From: Nitrospirota bacterium
GTDB lineage: Bacteria > Nitrospirota > Leptospirillia > Leptospirillales > Leptospirillaceae
Reading direction: 5' to 3'
Length of the DNA: 5,069 bases
Assembly (NCBI GenBank): GCA_021828525.1
Contig: JAJZGM010000107.1
Coordinates: 1-5,069 of the forward strand
Both the position numbers and the translations under genes were made by a program. Positions 1 to 5,069 of the stretch are shown here, piece after piece. Numbering within the stretch: the stretch's first letter is position 1; every line of letters begins with the position of its first letter. The notes beneath the pieces are model-generated. The model saw nothing but the letters and a program-made list of their open reading frames with translations. It had not been told where the DNA came from and did no database searches.

Positions 1-797
1 CGATACTGGAGGATGTCCCCGAACTGGACGAGGGGCTTGCCGGAGACTCCCGGGAGGGTGCCGTTGTTGGGAAAGTCGTAAGTATAGAAGAGATCCGCGT
101 AAAATCGGAACGGCCTGGCGATGTATCGGGTCAGGAGGGCCGGGGTCAGCGCCGGGGAGCCATAGTGGGTCGAGGGAATCCGGGCCAGCGGCGGAAGCCC
201 TCCCTTCACGACCGGCGCATCGGTCCAGGTGGAGGTGGGAAGAGTCACGTGGAGAGCTACGGCCATGGAGGGGATCCTCCGGTCCGGATGCTGGACATAG
301 AAGCGGTACTTGAGTTCCATGGTCAGATCAGAAAAGCCGGATCCCTGGGTATAGGCCCCGCCGTAAGAGGACCAGACCGAGGCCATGGAGGGGAAGAGGG
401 TGAACTGGGCGTTGTCGGTGAGCCCCACCCCGATCTCACCTAGCGACAGGAGCTGGGTCTCATGAAAGCCGTTGGCCAGGGAATTGACTCCGCCTCCGGG
501 ACCGTACTGTGCCTGGACGAACTGGCCGTAGAAAAAGGGACGGACGTAGAACTCTCCCGGAGGGGCGGTGTCGGCCATGGGAATAAGCTCGGGACCCGCC
601 GACAGCGGGTTCCATATCTTCCGGTAGGCCGAGAGGGCGTCGGAGCCGTTCCAGGACAGGCCATCCCCCGAAGAGGCCGACGGCGTTCCGGAGGATGAGG
701 GAGGGGCGCCGGCCCGACCCTTTCCGGGATGAAGGAGCAACAAGGCGACAATGACAAGAGAGGAGAACACATTCCGTCTTGCAGACAAGAATTTCAT
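1..797 (-). CDS. Outer-membrane beta-barrel protein, Phenol_MetA_deg-like (C-terminus cut off by window edge)
   Basis: An open frame of 265 codons runs from an ATG at 797 off the left edge with no stop, so the C-terminus is missing. Residues 1-29 look like a Sec signal peptide: basic start (MKFLSARR), hydrophobic core at residues 10-22, and a GRA|G cleavage site near 29. A Ser/Gly/Pro-rich linker follows (about 30-48). The rest alternates polar and hydrophobic residues with many aromatics, typical of outer-membrane beta strands, for example GEFYVRPFFYGQF, GFSDLTMELKYRF and PFRFYADLFYTYDF. The short strand GFSDLTMELKYRF recalls the G-x-x-D-x-x-x-x-L-K-Y-R pattern of the 'putative MetA-pathway of phenol degradation' barrel family, which is a structural label and does not imply phenol catabolism. 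The start is supported by AGGGAG six bases upstream of ATG. The gene lies 73 bp behind the transporter gene and may be cotranscribed with it. The barrel class is fairly secure; the exact family and substrate are not. Confidence 0.75.
   Translation of the reverse strand, partial: MKFLSARRNVFSSLVIVALLLLHPGKGRAGAPPSSSGTPSASSGDGLSWNGSDALSAYRKIWNPLSAGPELIPMADTAPPGEFYVRPFFYGQFVQAQYGPGGGVNSLANGFHETQLLSLGEIGVGLTDNAQFTLFPSMASVWSSYGGAYTQGSGFSDLTMELKYRFYVQHPDRRIPSMAVALHVTLPTSTWTDAPVVKGGLPPLARIPSTHYGSPALTPALLTRYIARPFRFYADLFYTYDFPNNGTLPGVSGKPLVQFGDILQY
261..394 (-). repeat. 14-bp direct repeat inside the barrel gene, two copies exactly 120 bp apart
   Basis: GGCCATGGAGGGGA occurs at 261-274 and again at 381-394 (plus-strand reading). 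The offset is a whole number of codons (40), so both copies encode Pro-Ser-Met-Ala in the same frame, at about residues 136-139 and 176-179. The flanks do not match, so this is either a remnant of an old internal duplication of a strand pair or coincidence in GC-rich DNA. Confidence 0.5.
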
Positions 798-808
798 GGG
801 AGACTCCC
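798..808 (-). promoter_or_regulatory. Ribosome binding site within a small palindrome
   Basis: On the minus strand the bases just before the barrel protein's ATG read CAGGGAGTCTCCC. AGGGAG is a good Shine-Dalgarno sequence six bases from the start. The inner 11 bases, GGGAGTCTCCC, are self-complementary and can form a 4-bp stem with a 3-base loop that would pair part of the ribosome site. The stem is short, so a regulatory effect is only a possibility. Confidence 0.5.
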
Positions 809-870
809 TGTTTTTGATGGTGGATTCCGACGTCGTCTTCTTTGGGTGCCCGGAAGAAAAGACGGGAGTC

Positions 871-2337
871 TCAGGGAGCCCGGACGAGGACCGAGCGGGA
901 GAAGAAGGATTGAGGCAGGAGGGGAAGAACCGGAAGGGCCCGGGGAGGCCCCCCGGAAGGAACAGTGAAAAGAAGGTGGAGCAACAGGAGGAAAAGTCCG
1001 GCCGAAATCTCCCGGGCCCTCCGGAAGAACCTTTCCGGTTGACCCAGAGGAATCCCGTCGGCCTCGCTTCGAAGATCCGGCCCGGAGGGCTCCAGATTTC
1101 CGGTTTCAGACGAGAGGACGGGGGAGGAGGGGGCCGGATGGCCAGGATCAAAGGCCTGGGGGCTCACCCCTGACCGGATGGAGGCCACCGGCCTCCCGAC
1201 AAGGCCGGAATCCTGACGATCCCTGGTCTGGCTCAGGCGGGATCCATGGCTTTTCCCCTCCCCTCCCGGCGAAACGGAGATCGCTGCGGTCATTCCCAGA
1301 AGAAACGCCAGAAGGAGCGGCAGACCCCCCAGGAGGAGACTTCCGGAGACCATCCCGCCGGTCACGGCCCAGAGCTCGAGCGGCCCGGAAAACCTTCGTC
1401 CCGGTCCGGGTTCGCTGACCTGGGATCTCCCCTTCCTTTTCAGGAAGAAATCGACAAGCAGGAAGGCTGCCAGGAAGCTCCCGCAGACCATCGGGGACGG
1501 CAGGATCGCTCCCCTTTGAAGCAGAATCGTCCCAAGCCCGATCAGGATGGCAGAGGAGACGAGGGAGGCCATGACCGACCTGACGCCGTGGCGGCGGTAG
1601 ATCCAGAGATTGCCGGAGCCGTGACAGAAGGGAAGAACGCCCAGGAGCCCTGCTGATAGGTTTGCAAGGCCCAGCCAGCTTGAGAGGTTCCTCCCTGTGA
1701 GGCGCATCTGGGCATCGGGGGCCAGGGCGCCGTTTTCGCGTCGCTCCCGGACGGTCGACAGGGCTCCGTTGACCAGGGTCACCGGGAACTGGGGGAGGAC
1801 CAGGAGAAGGACGGAGAGAAGAGGGCCGGGGGAGAGAACCGGACCGCCGGGGAAAAGGGCCGGAAGGGCGGAGGGGCAATGGCGGAAAAAGGTCACCCCC
1901 AACGAGAAGAGGGCGATGGCCCGGACATAGAGACCGACCGCCCGGCGGATCCGGGCCAGGGAGCCGGCCGACAGGCCAGCCTCGAGGCGGCTCGAGAGGC
2001 CGGCCTGCCCGGCAAAAAAGAGAAGAAGGCCCAAGAGAGCCGCCGAAAGGGAGGCGACAAGGGGGGTCGGATGCAGAAGAAGAAAAAGGAAGGCCCAGAC
2101 CTTGAGGGGCTGGAGCGGAAGAGGTGTCCGGAAAAGAAGGGCCGAGAGGAGCCAGGCTCCCCCCATGCCGAGAAGGTCACGCCCCATGATCTGGGCAGTT
2201 CCGCCTTGTTCCGAATCGACCATGAGGCCGACCAGAGGGATGAGGAACCAGAGGTCGAAGAGACTCCCCCAGAGCTCCCGCGCCCGGATTGTTTCAGGAA
2301 AGCTCAAAAGTTTTCTCAAAATTCGCACATCGGCCAT
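871..2337 (-). CDS. MOT1-like (SulP-related) putative molybdate/sulfate transporter
   Basis: This is a 488-residue, very hydrophobic protein that probably lies in the inner membrane and moves an oxyanion. Three signatures in order match the MOT1 family as I know it. The first helix has ELWGSLFDLWFLIPL (21-35), like the family's E-x-x-G-x-x-G-D-x-G-T-F-x-P-L. Next come LPLQPLKVWA (73-82), like P-M-P-V-Q-P-M-K, and LPQFPVTLVNGAL (181-193), like Q-x-P-L-T-x-x-N. The last is PFCHGSGNLWIYRRHGVRS (236-254), like P-x-C-H-G-x-G-G-L-A-x-x-Y-R-F-G-A-R. Roughly nine or ten hydrophobic segments end near residue 355. Residues 356-488 form an unusual Ser/Pro/Arg-rich tail with one hydrophobic stretch near 450-463. 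The ATG at 2337 is chosen because the family's first helix starts about 20 residues in, but no good Shine-Dalgarno sequence precedes it. The 328-bp gap upstream suggests its own promoter. Family membership is likely; molybdate versus sulfate specificity cannot be read from the sequence. Confidence 0.78.
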   Translation of the reverse strand: MADVRILRKLLSFPETIRARELWGSLFDLWFLIPLVGLMVDSEQGGTAQIMGRDLLGMGGAWLLSALLFRTPLPLQPLKVWAFLFLLLHPTPLVASLSAALLGLLLFFAGQAGLSSRLEAGLSAGSLARIRRAVGLYVRAIALFSLGVTFFRHCPSALPALFPGGPVLSPGPLLSVLLLVLPQFPVTLVNGALSTVRERRENGALAPDAQMRLTGRNLSSWLGLANLSAGLLGVLPFCHGSGNLWIYRRHGVRSVMASLVSSAILIGLGTILLQRGAILPSPMVCGSFLAAFLLVDFFLKRKGRSQVSEPGPGRRFSGPLELWAVTGGMVSGSLLLGGLPLLLAFLLGMTAAISVSPGGEGKSHGSRLSQTRDRQDSGLVGRPVASIRSGVSPQAFDPGHPAPSSPVLSSETGNLEPSGPDLRSEADGIPLGQPERFFRRAREISAGLFLLLLHLLFTVPSGGPPRALPVLPLLPQSFFSRSVLVRAP

Positions 2338-2421
2338 GACAGGAATCGCCCCCGGGGGGGCTTCGCTCCTTCGCTTTTGGGTATCGGGGATCGATCGGAC
2401 GGATATTCGGAATGGATCGAA

Positions 2422-2438
2422 CGGAACCGGCGGTTCCG
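2422..2438 (-). promoter_or_regulatory. Hairpin in the presumed 5' leader of the transporter mRNA
   Basis: CGGAACCG-G-CGGTTCCG is a perfect 8-bp inverted repeat around a single base, which folds as a 7-bp GC-rich stem with a 3-base loop. It sits about 85 bases before the transporter ATG. It is not followed by a T run on the minus strand, so it is not a standard attenuator. It could be a protein-binding palindrome or a leader structure. Confidence 0.35.
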
Positions 2439-2483
2439 GACAGGGAGAGATCCGGCTTGCGTCAGCCAGGATCGGCGATATAG

Positions 2484-2501
2484 CTTCAAGTCAACTTGAG
2501 C
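2484..2501. promoter_or_regulatory. Operator-like palindrome resembling a SoxR (MerR-family) box
   Basis: TCAAGT-CA-ACTTGA is a perfect 6-bp inverted repeat with a 2-bp centre (2486-2499). Over 18 bases it matches the E. coli soxS SoxR box, CCTCAAGTTAACTTGAGG as I recall it, at 15 positions on either strand. Read on the plus strand, a 19-bp MerR-type spacer would end at TACGAT (2505-2510), a moderate -10. Read on the minus strand, towards the transporter, TATATC follows the palindrome and TTGCTC overlaps it only 15 bp away, so promoter geometry is poor. No MerR-type regulator is visible in the window. The palindrome is plain to see; the regulator assignment is inference. Confidence 0.35.
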
Positions 2502-2608
2502 AATTACGATGCCAGGATAAAAGAAAGCGGCTCATTCTGGAAAAATGCCAGGAAGAGGAGGAGATTCCTGATCCGGAATCCGACAATTGTGTCCGGGATA
2601 GAACAGAC

Positions 2609-2627
2609 GGGGGGAGGGGTGGGGGGG
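2609..2627 (+). repeat. G-tract with quadruplex-forming potential
   Basis: The plus strand reads G6-A-G4-T-G7. Because the seven-G run can split around one base, it satisfies the usual four-tract G-quadruplex pattern. The minus-strand RNA would be C-rich here, so any quadruplex would form on the DNA template strand, 39-57 bases beyond the KdpD-like stop. Confidence 0.45.
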
Positions 2628-2631
2628 AGCG

Positions 2632-2678
2632 GATCCCGGCCGGGACCGACCTCTGCCGGGAGGGCTCAGCCCTGCCGG
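2632..2678 (-). terminator. GC hairpins over and after the KdpD-like stop codon, possible transcript end
   Basis: Two inverted repeats follow each other at the 3' end of the KdpD-like gene. The first (2656-2678) has 11-bp arms with one G:G mismatch, centred on 2667, so the TGA stop (2668-2666) forms the tip. The second (2632-2647) contains a perfect 12-bp palindrome TCCCGGCCGGGA, extended by a G:U and a G:C pair in the minus-strand RNA. No T tract follows, so this is not a classical intrinsic terminator. The next minus-strand bases are a C-rich, G-poor tract, which would suit Rho loading. Termination here is an inference. Confidence 0.35.
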
Positions 2679-4897
2679 TGCTCCCGGATGTCGAGGGGAA
2701 CGATCAGGAGAGGAAAGGAGGTGAGTCGGCGCGCGATTTTCTCGGCCGTTGACGCAAAGCCCGGACGCCAGGCCGACTGTCCCAGCAAAACGAGGGCCGG
2801 CCGCATTTCCTGGCAGCCCTTCACGAAAGGCTCCTCCCAAGAGGGTCCCGTCTCCATCCGGAATTCTCCCCCGAAGCTTTGGACGAGCTCCGAGATCCTG
2901 CGGACCCCCTCCGCTCCCTCGTCCCGGTCTGTGCGAACATAGAGGACCACCAGGTCCAGGTTGAGGCGTTCCGAGATCCGCGCTCCCCGCCTCACGAGCG
3001 CCAGATCCTCAGGGCGGGCGGAGACCCCCACGAGAACGCGGCCTCCCCGAAGGGCGATCCCCTCTGCCGTTGACTCCGATCTCAGGGCGCTGGTCAGGGC
3101 AAACTCCCGGAGGGCGGTCAGGTTCTTCGTCGTGAAAAAATTCTGAAGGGAGCTTTCGATCTTCTCGGGAGGGTAGACCTTTCCCTCCAGGAGACGTCTC
3201 TGGAGCTCCTCGGCTGTCAGGTCGACCAGGACGAGATCGTTCGCCATTGCCACGACGCTGTCGGGGACCGTCTCCCGGACCCGGATGCCGGTCTGGAGCT
3301 CGACTAGATCGTTGAGGCTTTCGATATGCTGGACATTGAGGGTGGAAAAGACATCAATCCCCGCCTCGAGAAGGCGAAGGACATCCTGGTAGCGTTTCCT
3401 GGAGGAAAAGTCCGGAGGATTGGTGTGGGCCAGTTCATCGACAAGCACAATCTCCGGCCGGGCAGAGAGGATGGCGTCGAGGTCCATCTCCTCCAGAAGG
3501 AGGCCCCGGTAGGAGACCCTTTTGCGGGCGATCATCGGAAGTCCCCGGGCCATCGACTCCGTCTCCGTTCGCCCATGCGTCTCCAGAAAACCCACCATGA
3601 CGCGCCGGCCCTCGCTCTGCCTCTCCCGGGCCACCTGCAGCATCCGGTAGGTCTTCCCGATACCCGCCGCGGCTCCCAGAAAAAGGGAGAATCGTCCAGG
3701 CCTTCCCTCCCGGACCTCAAGGGCCAGGCTTTTAGGCCGGACCCCGGACTTGTTCCTTCCAGGATCCGGCACCACGGGGTTTAAGGTCGGCACCAGGGTC
3801 ACCTCGACATCGATCCTGGGAAAATTCCGGAGGACCGAGCGGACAAGGGATTTTCTCCAGGGACGGAGCGTTCCCGCATGGCCCAGGACCACACGGGTCG
3901 TCCGTGTCCGCTCGATGAAACGCCAGAGCGTGAAGGCCATGTTGCGCGTCCGGAGCACCGAGAGCTTCCCGCCGGCCTCCCGAACCTCCGTCCGGAAGGA
4001 ATCCGGCAAGGCTCTCTCAGGCGAAAACATCCGTCCCCACAGGGGGATGTGTTCGAGATGGAGGACCAGGAGCTCCCCCCCCAGACGCCGCGAGAGGGCG
4101 CTTCCGTAGTCCAGAAGCGTCCGGAAGGGCTCCGGCTGCTCCGAGACAAGAACGGTGACACGCTCATAGATTCCCTTTTCTCCTCCTTGCCGCGTCAGAG
4201 TGGCATCGAGGACCTTGACCGAAAACTGAAGGGTCATGTCCCGGAGGCGGTTTAAGGTGCTTTCTGAAAGGAAGGGGGAACGGCCAGAGACCTCCCCGTC
4301 CGCGCCAAAGATTCGTCCTTCCCTGATCCGCAGGAGAAGCTCGGAGGGGGGAAGATCGACCAGGACCAGCTCATCGGCTCTCCGGACAAAATCCACCGGC
4401 ACGATCTCGCTCACAGCAAAGCCCAGAATCTGGGAGGCCGGCCCGGAAAGCTCCGAAATATGAAGGGCATTCAGGGTGCCCACGACGCTGATTCCTTCCT
4501 CAAGCAATCTCTCGACCGTCTGCCACCTTGGTGTGGCCTCGGGCGGCGAACCTGTCCGGGCCAATTCGTCGACCAGGAGCGTGGCCGGCCGGCGGAGAAG
4601 GATCGCCTCGACATCGAGATCCGCCCAGGGGACCCCCGACCAGACCCCCGATTTTGGCGGAATCAGCGGCACCCCCCGGGCGAGGTCGGAGAGGTCCGGG
4701 CGGCCCTTGTCCTCGAGCCATCCGAGGGCGACATCGATCCCCCGGGAGGCCATCGCCCGGAAATCCAGAAGGGCCCGCCGGGTCTTCCCCGATCCGGGGG
4801 CCCAGCCCAGGTAGATTTTCAGGCGCCCCCGCCCCAACCCCCGGATGGGCTCCCCTGTGAGGGAAAGAGAATCCGGTTTCGTCTGGTCTTTCTCCAT
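2666..4897 (-). CDS. kdpD: Kinase-less KdpD-like protein with two tandem KdpD-Usp sensor modules
   Basis: This is a 743-residue soluble protein made of two copies of the cytoplasmic input half of KdpD, the K+/osmotic sensor that controls kdpFABC. Copy 1 (about 25-377) has Walker A GWAPGSGKT (31-39), Walker B TLLVDELART (106-115), a KdpD core to about 225 and a Usp-like fold (about 247-370). Copy 2 (about 402-736) has Walker A GAAAGIGKT (408-416), LETHGR (438-443), Walker B IVLVDELAHT (483-492), STLNVQHIESLND (518-530), RETVPD (541-546), LEGKVY (570-575) and a Usp-like fold (620-735). Copy 2 is close to E. coli KdpD; copy 1 is degenerate. The four membrane helices, phospho-acceptor His domain and HATPase domain of full KdpD are all absent, so it cannot act as a histidine kinase alone. 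Truncated KdpDs with one such module are known, for example in Anabaena. The ATG at 4897 is chosen for its AGGAGG ribosome site; an upstream TTG at 4996 lacks support. The symbol is the nearest name, not a claim of full KdpD function. Confidence 0.92.
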   Translation of the reverse strand: MEKDQTKPDSLSLTGEPIRGLGRGRLKIYLGWAPGSGKTRRALLDFRAMASRGIDVALGWLEDKGRPDLSDLARGVPLIPPKSGVWSGVPWADLDVEAILLRRPATLLVDELARTGSPPEATPRWQTVERLLEEGISVVGTLNALHISELSGPASQILGFAVSEIVPVDFVRRADELVLVDLPPSELLLRIREGRIFGADGEVSGRSPFLSESTLNRLRDMTLQFSVKVLDATLTRQGGEKGIYERVTVLVSEQPEPFRTLLDYGSALSRRLGGELLVLHLEHIPLWGRMFSPERALPDSFRTEVREAGGKLSVLRTRNMAFTLWRFIERTRTTRVVLGHAGTLRPWRKSLVRSVLRNFPRIDVEVTLVPTLNPVVPDPGRNKSGVRPKSLALEVREGRPGRFSLFLGAAAGIGKTYRMLQVARERQSEGRRVMVGFLETHGRTETESMARGLPMIARKRVSYRGLLLEEMDLDAILSARPEIVLVDELAHTNPPDFSSRKRYQDVLRLLEAGIDVFSTLNVQHIESLNDLVELQTGIRVRETVPDSVVAMANDLVLVDLTAEELQRRLLEGKVYPPEKIESSLQNFFTTKNLTALREFALTSALRSESTAEGIALRGGRVLVGVSARPEDLALVRRGARISERLNLDLVVLYVRTDRDEGAEGVRRISELVQSFGGEFRMETGPSWEEPFVKGCQEMRPALVLLGQSAWRPGFASTAEKIARRLTSFPLLIVPLDIREHRQG

Positions 4898-4907
4898 GCG
4901 TCCTCCT
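4898..4907 (-). promoter_or_regulatory. Ribosome binding site that fixes the KdpD-like start
   Basis: A perfect AGGAGG (complement of 4902-4907) stands four bases before the ATG at 4897. The in-frame extension back to TTG 4996 has no such site and would translate the promoter-like DNA, so ATG 4897 is preferred. Confidence 0.85.
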
Positions 4908-4927
4908 GTCTTCACCCGTCTCTTGCG

Positions 4928-4936
4928 ATCATAACA
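4928..4936 (-). promoter_or_regulatory. Putative extended -10 promoter of the KdpD-like gene
   Basis: On the minus strand TGTTATGAT fits the extended -10 pattern TG-n-TATAAT with one mismatch. It would start RNA near 4921, giving a leader of about 24 bases that just holds the ribosome site. No good -35 hexamer lies 17 bp upstream, which is normal for extended -10 promoters or for activator-dependent ones. A second -10-like hexamer, TATAAC, lies further up at 5018-5023, also without a clear -35. Confidence 0.5.
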
Positions 4937-4951
4937 AAGGAAGGGGGGAAG

Positions 4952-4971
4952 GGCCGATTGGCCATTCGGCC
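4952..4971. promoter_or_regulatory. 20-bp near-palindrome at the -35 region of the KdpD-like gene
   Basis: GGCCGATTGGCCATTCGGCC equals its own reverse complement at 18 of 20 positions. Its centre (4961/4962) lies about 40 bases upstream of the predicted start of transcription, where an activator or repressor would act. ATTGGCC inside it (4957-4963) also has a perfect inverted partner GGCCAAT at 4991-4997, so a second half-site may exist. No known regulator consensus is recognised. Confidence 0.4.
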
Positions 4972-5069
4972 ACCCGGCCCTGATCCAACCGGCCAATTGT
5001 TGCGAACCCGGGACGGCGTTATAACCATCAAGCGAGGTCCGAAAGCAGGACCCAGGAAACCCGGAGAAC

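Larger units (their letters stand above)
2338..2665. other. 328-bp intergenic region between the transporter and KdpD-like genes
   Basis: I find no convincing gene here on either strand. Plus-strand open frames crossing it are Arg/Ser-rich and continue as antisense of the flanking genes. On the minus strand a 14-codon frame starting at 2535 has no ribosome site. In minus-strand order the region holds a GC palindrome (2632-2647), a C-rich tract (complement of 2609-2627), a 6-bp inverted repeat GATTCC/GGAATC (2563-2568 and 2575-2580), an operator-like palindrome (2484-2501), a strong hairpin (2422-2438) and a C5G5 palindrome (2349-2358) shortly before the transporter start. The layout suggests a 3' end followed by a promoter and leader, but I see no textbook -35/-10 pair for the transporter. 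Confidence 0.6.

Noticed and set aside
440..772. Minus-strand 110-codon frame inside the barrel gene
   Set aside because: It is an alternate frame of the barrel gene, whose own frame has a signal peptide, a ribosome site and beta-strand patterning.
831..865. Hairpin CGTCTT...AAGACG between the transporter and barrel genes as a terminator
   Set aside because: The stem is bulged and weak, with no T tract on the minus strand; the short gap fits cotranscription better.
1148..1879. Minus-strand 243-codon frame inside the transporter gene
   Set aside because: It is Pro/Arg/Ser-rich, with none of the hydrophobic helices or family motifs seen in the transporter frame.
2471..2511. ModE-like molybdate operator (ATCGTAAT ... 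TATATCG on the minus strand)
   Set aside because: Half-sites match only partly, and the overall spacing is about six bases too long for the E. coli ModE site as I recall it.
2491..2535. Possible 14-codon leader peptide (MSRFLLSWHRNCSS) upstream of the transporter
   Set aside because: There is no Shine-Dalgarno sequence before its ATG, no run of regulatory codons, and no attenuator-type terminator follows.
2102..2752. Plus-strand open frame of 216 codons spanning the intergenic gap
   Set aside because: The product is Arg/Ser-rich without recognisable domains, it overlaps both flanking genes antisense, and there is no supporting ribosome site; long antisense frames are expected in GC-rich DNA.
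4898..4996. Longer KdpD-like protein starting at a TTG at 4996 (33 extra residues)
   Set aside because: The extension has no ribosome site, would translate the extended -10 and palindrome, and ATG 4897 has a perfect AGGAGG.

Overview
The window is GC-rich by eye. All three recognisable genes lie on the minus strand, read from right to left: a KdpD-like sensor protein (4897 to 2666), a polytopic membrane transporter of the MOT1 (molybdate/sulfate) type (2337 to 871), and the first 265 codons of a signal-peptide-bearing outer-membrane beta-barrel protein (797 to the left edge). An outer-membrane protein points to a diderm (Gram-negative) bacterium. The high GC and Arg/Gly/Leu-rich proteins would fit an acidophile such as Leptospirillum (Nitrospirota), but that is a guess from style, not a demonstrated assignment. 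I see no tRNA, rRNA, CRISPR array, insertion sequence or attachment site.

The most notable object is the KdpD-like gene. It encodes two complete copies in tandem of the cytoplasmic input half of KdpD (P-loop KdpD domain plus Usp-like domain). It has none of the transmembrane, dimerisation/phospho-acceptor or ATPase parts of a histidine kinase. Copy 2 is close to the canonical KdpD sequence. Copy 1 keeps its Walker A and B motifs but has lost several signature residues. The gene has its own strong Shine-Dalgarno sequence, a plausible extended -10 promoter and a 20-bp near-palindrome at the expected -35 region. It ends at a stop codon that forms the tip of a GC-rich hairpin.

Between this gene and the transporter are 328 bp without a convincing gene. 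On the minus strand this stretch holds, in order, GC hairpins and a C-rich tract that may end the upstream transcript, a palindrome resembling a SoxR-type MerR-family operator, and a strong hairpin in the presumed leader of the transporter gene. The transporter and the outer-membrane protein are only 73 bp apart, with no obvious promoter or terminator between them, and may be one transcript.

A functional link is possible: cytoplasmic nucleotide or ion sensing by the KdpD modules, inner-membrane oxyanion transport by the MOT1-like protein, outer-membrane passage by the barrel. This rests on gene order alone. The genes to the right of the window, where a kdpFABC operon might lie, are not visible.
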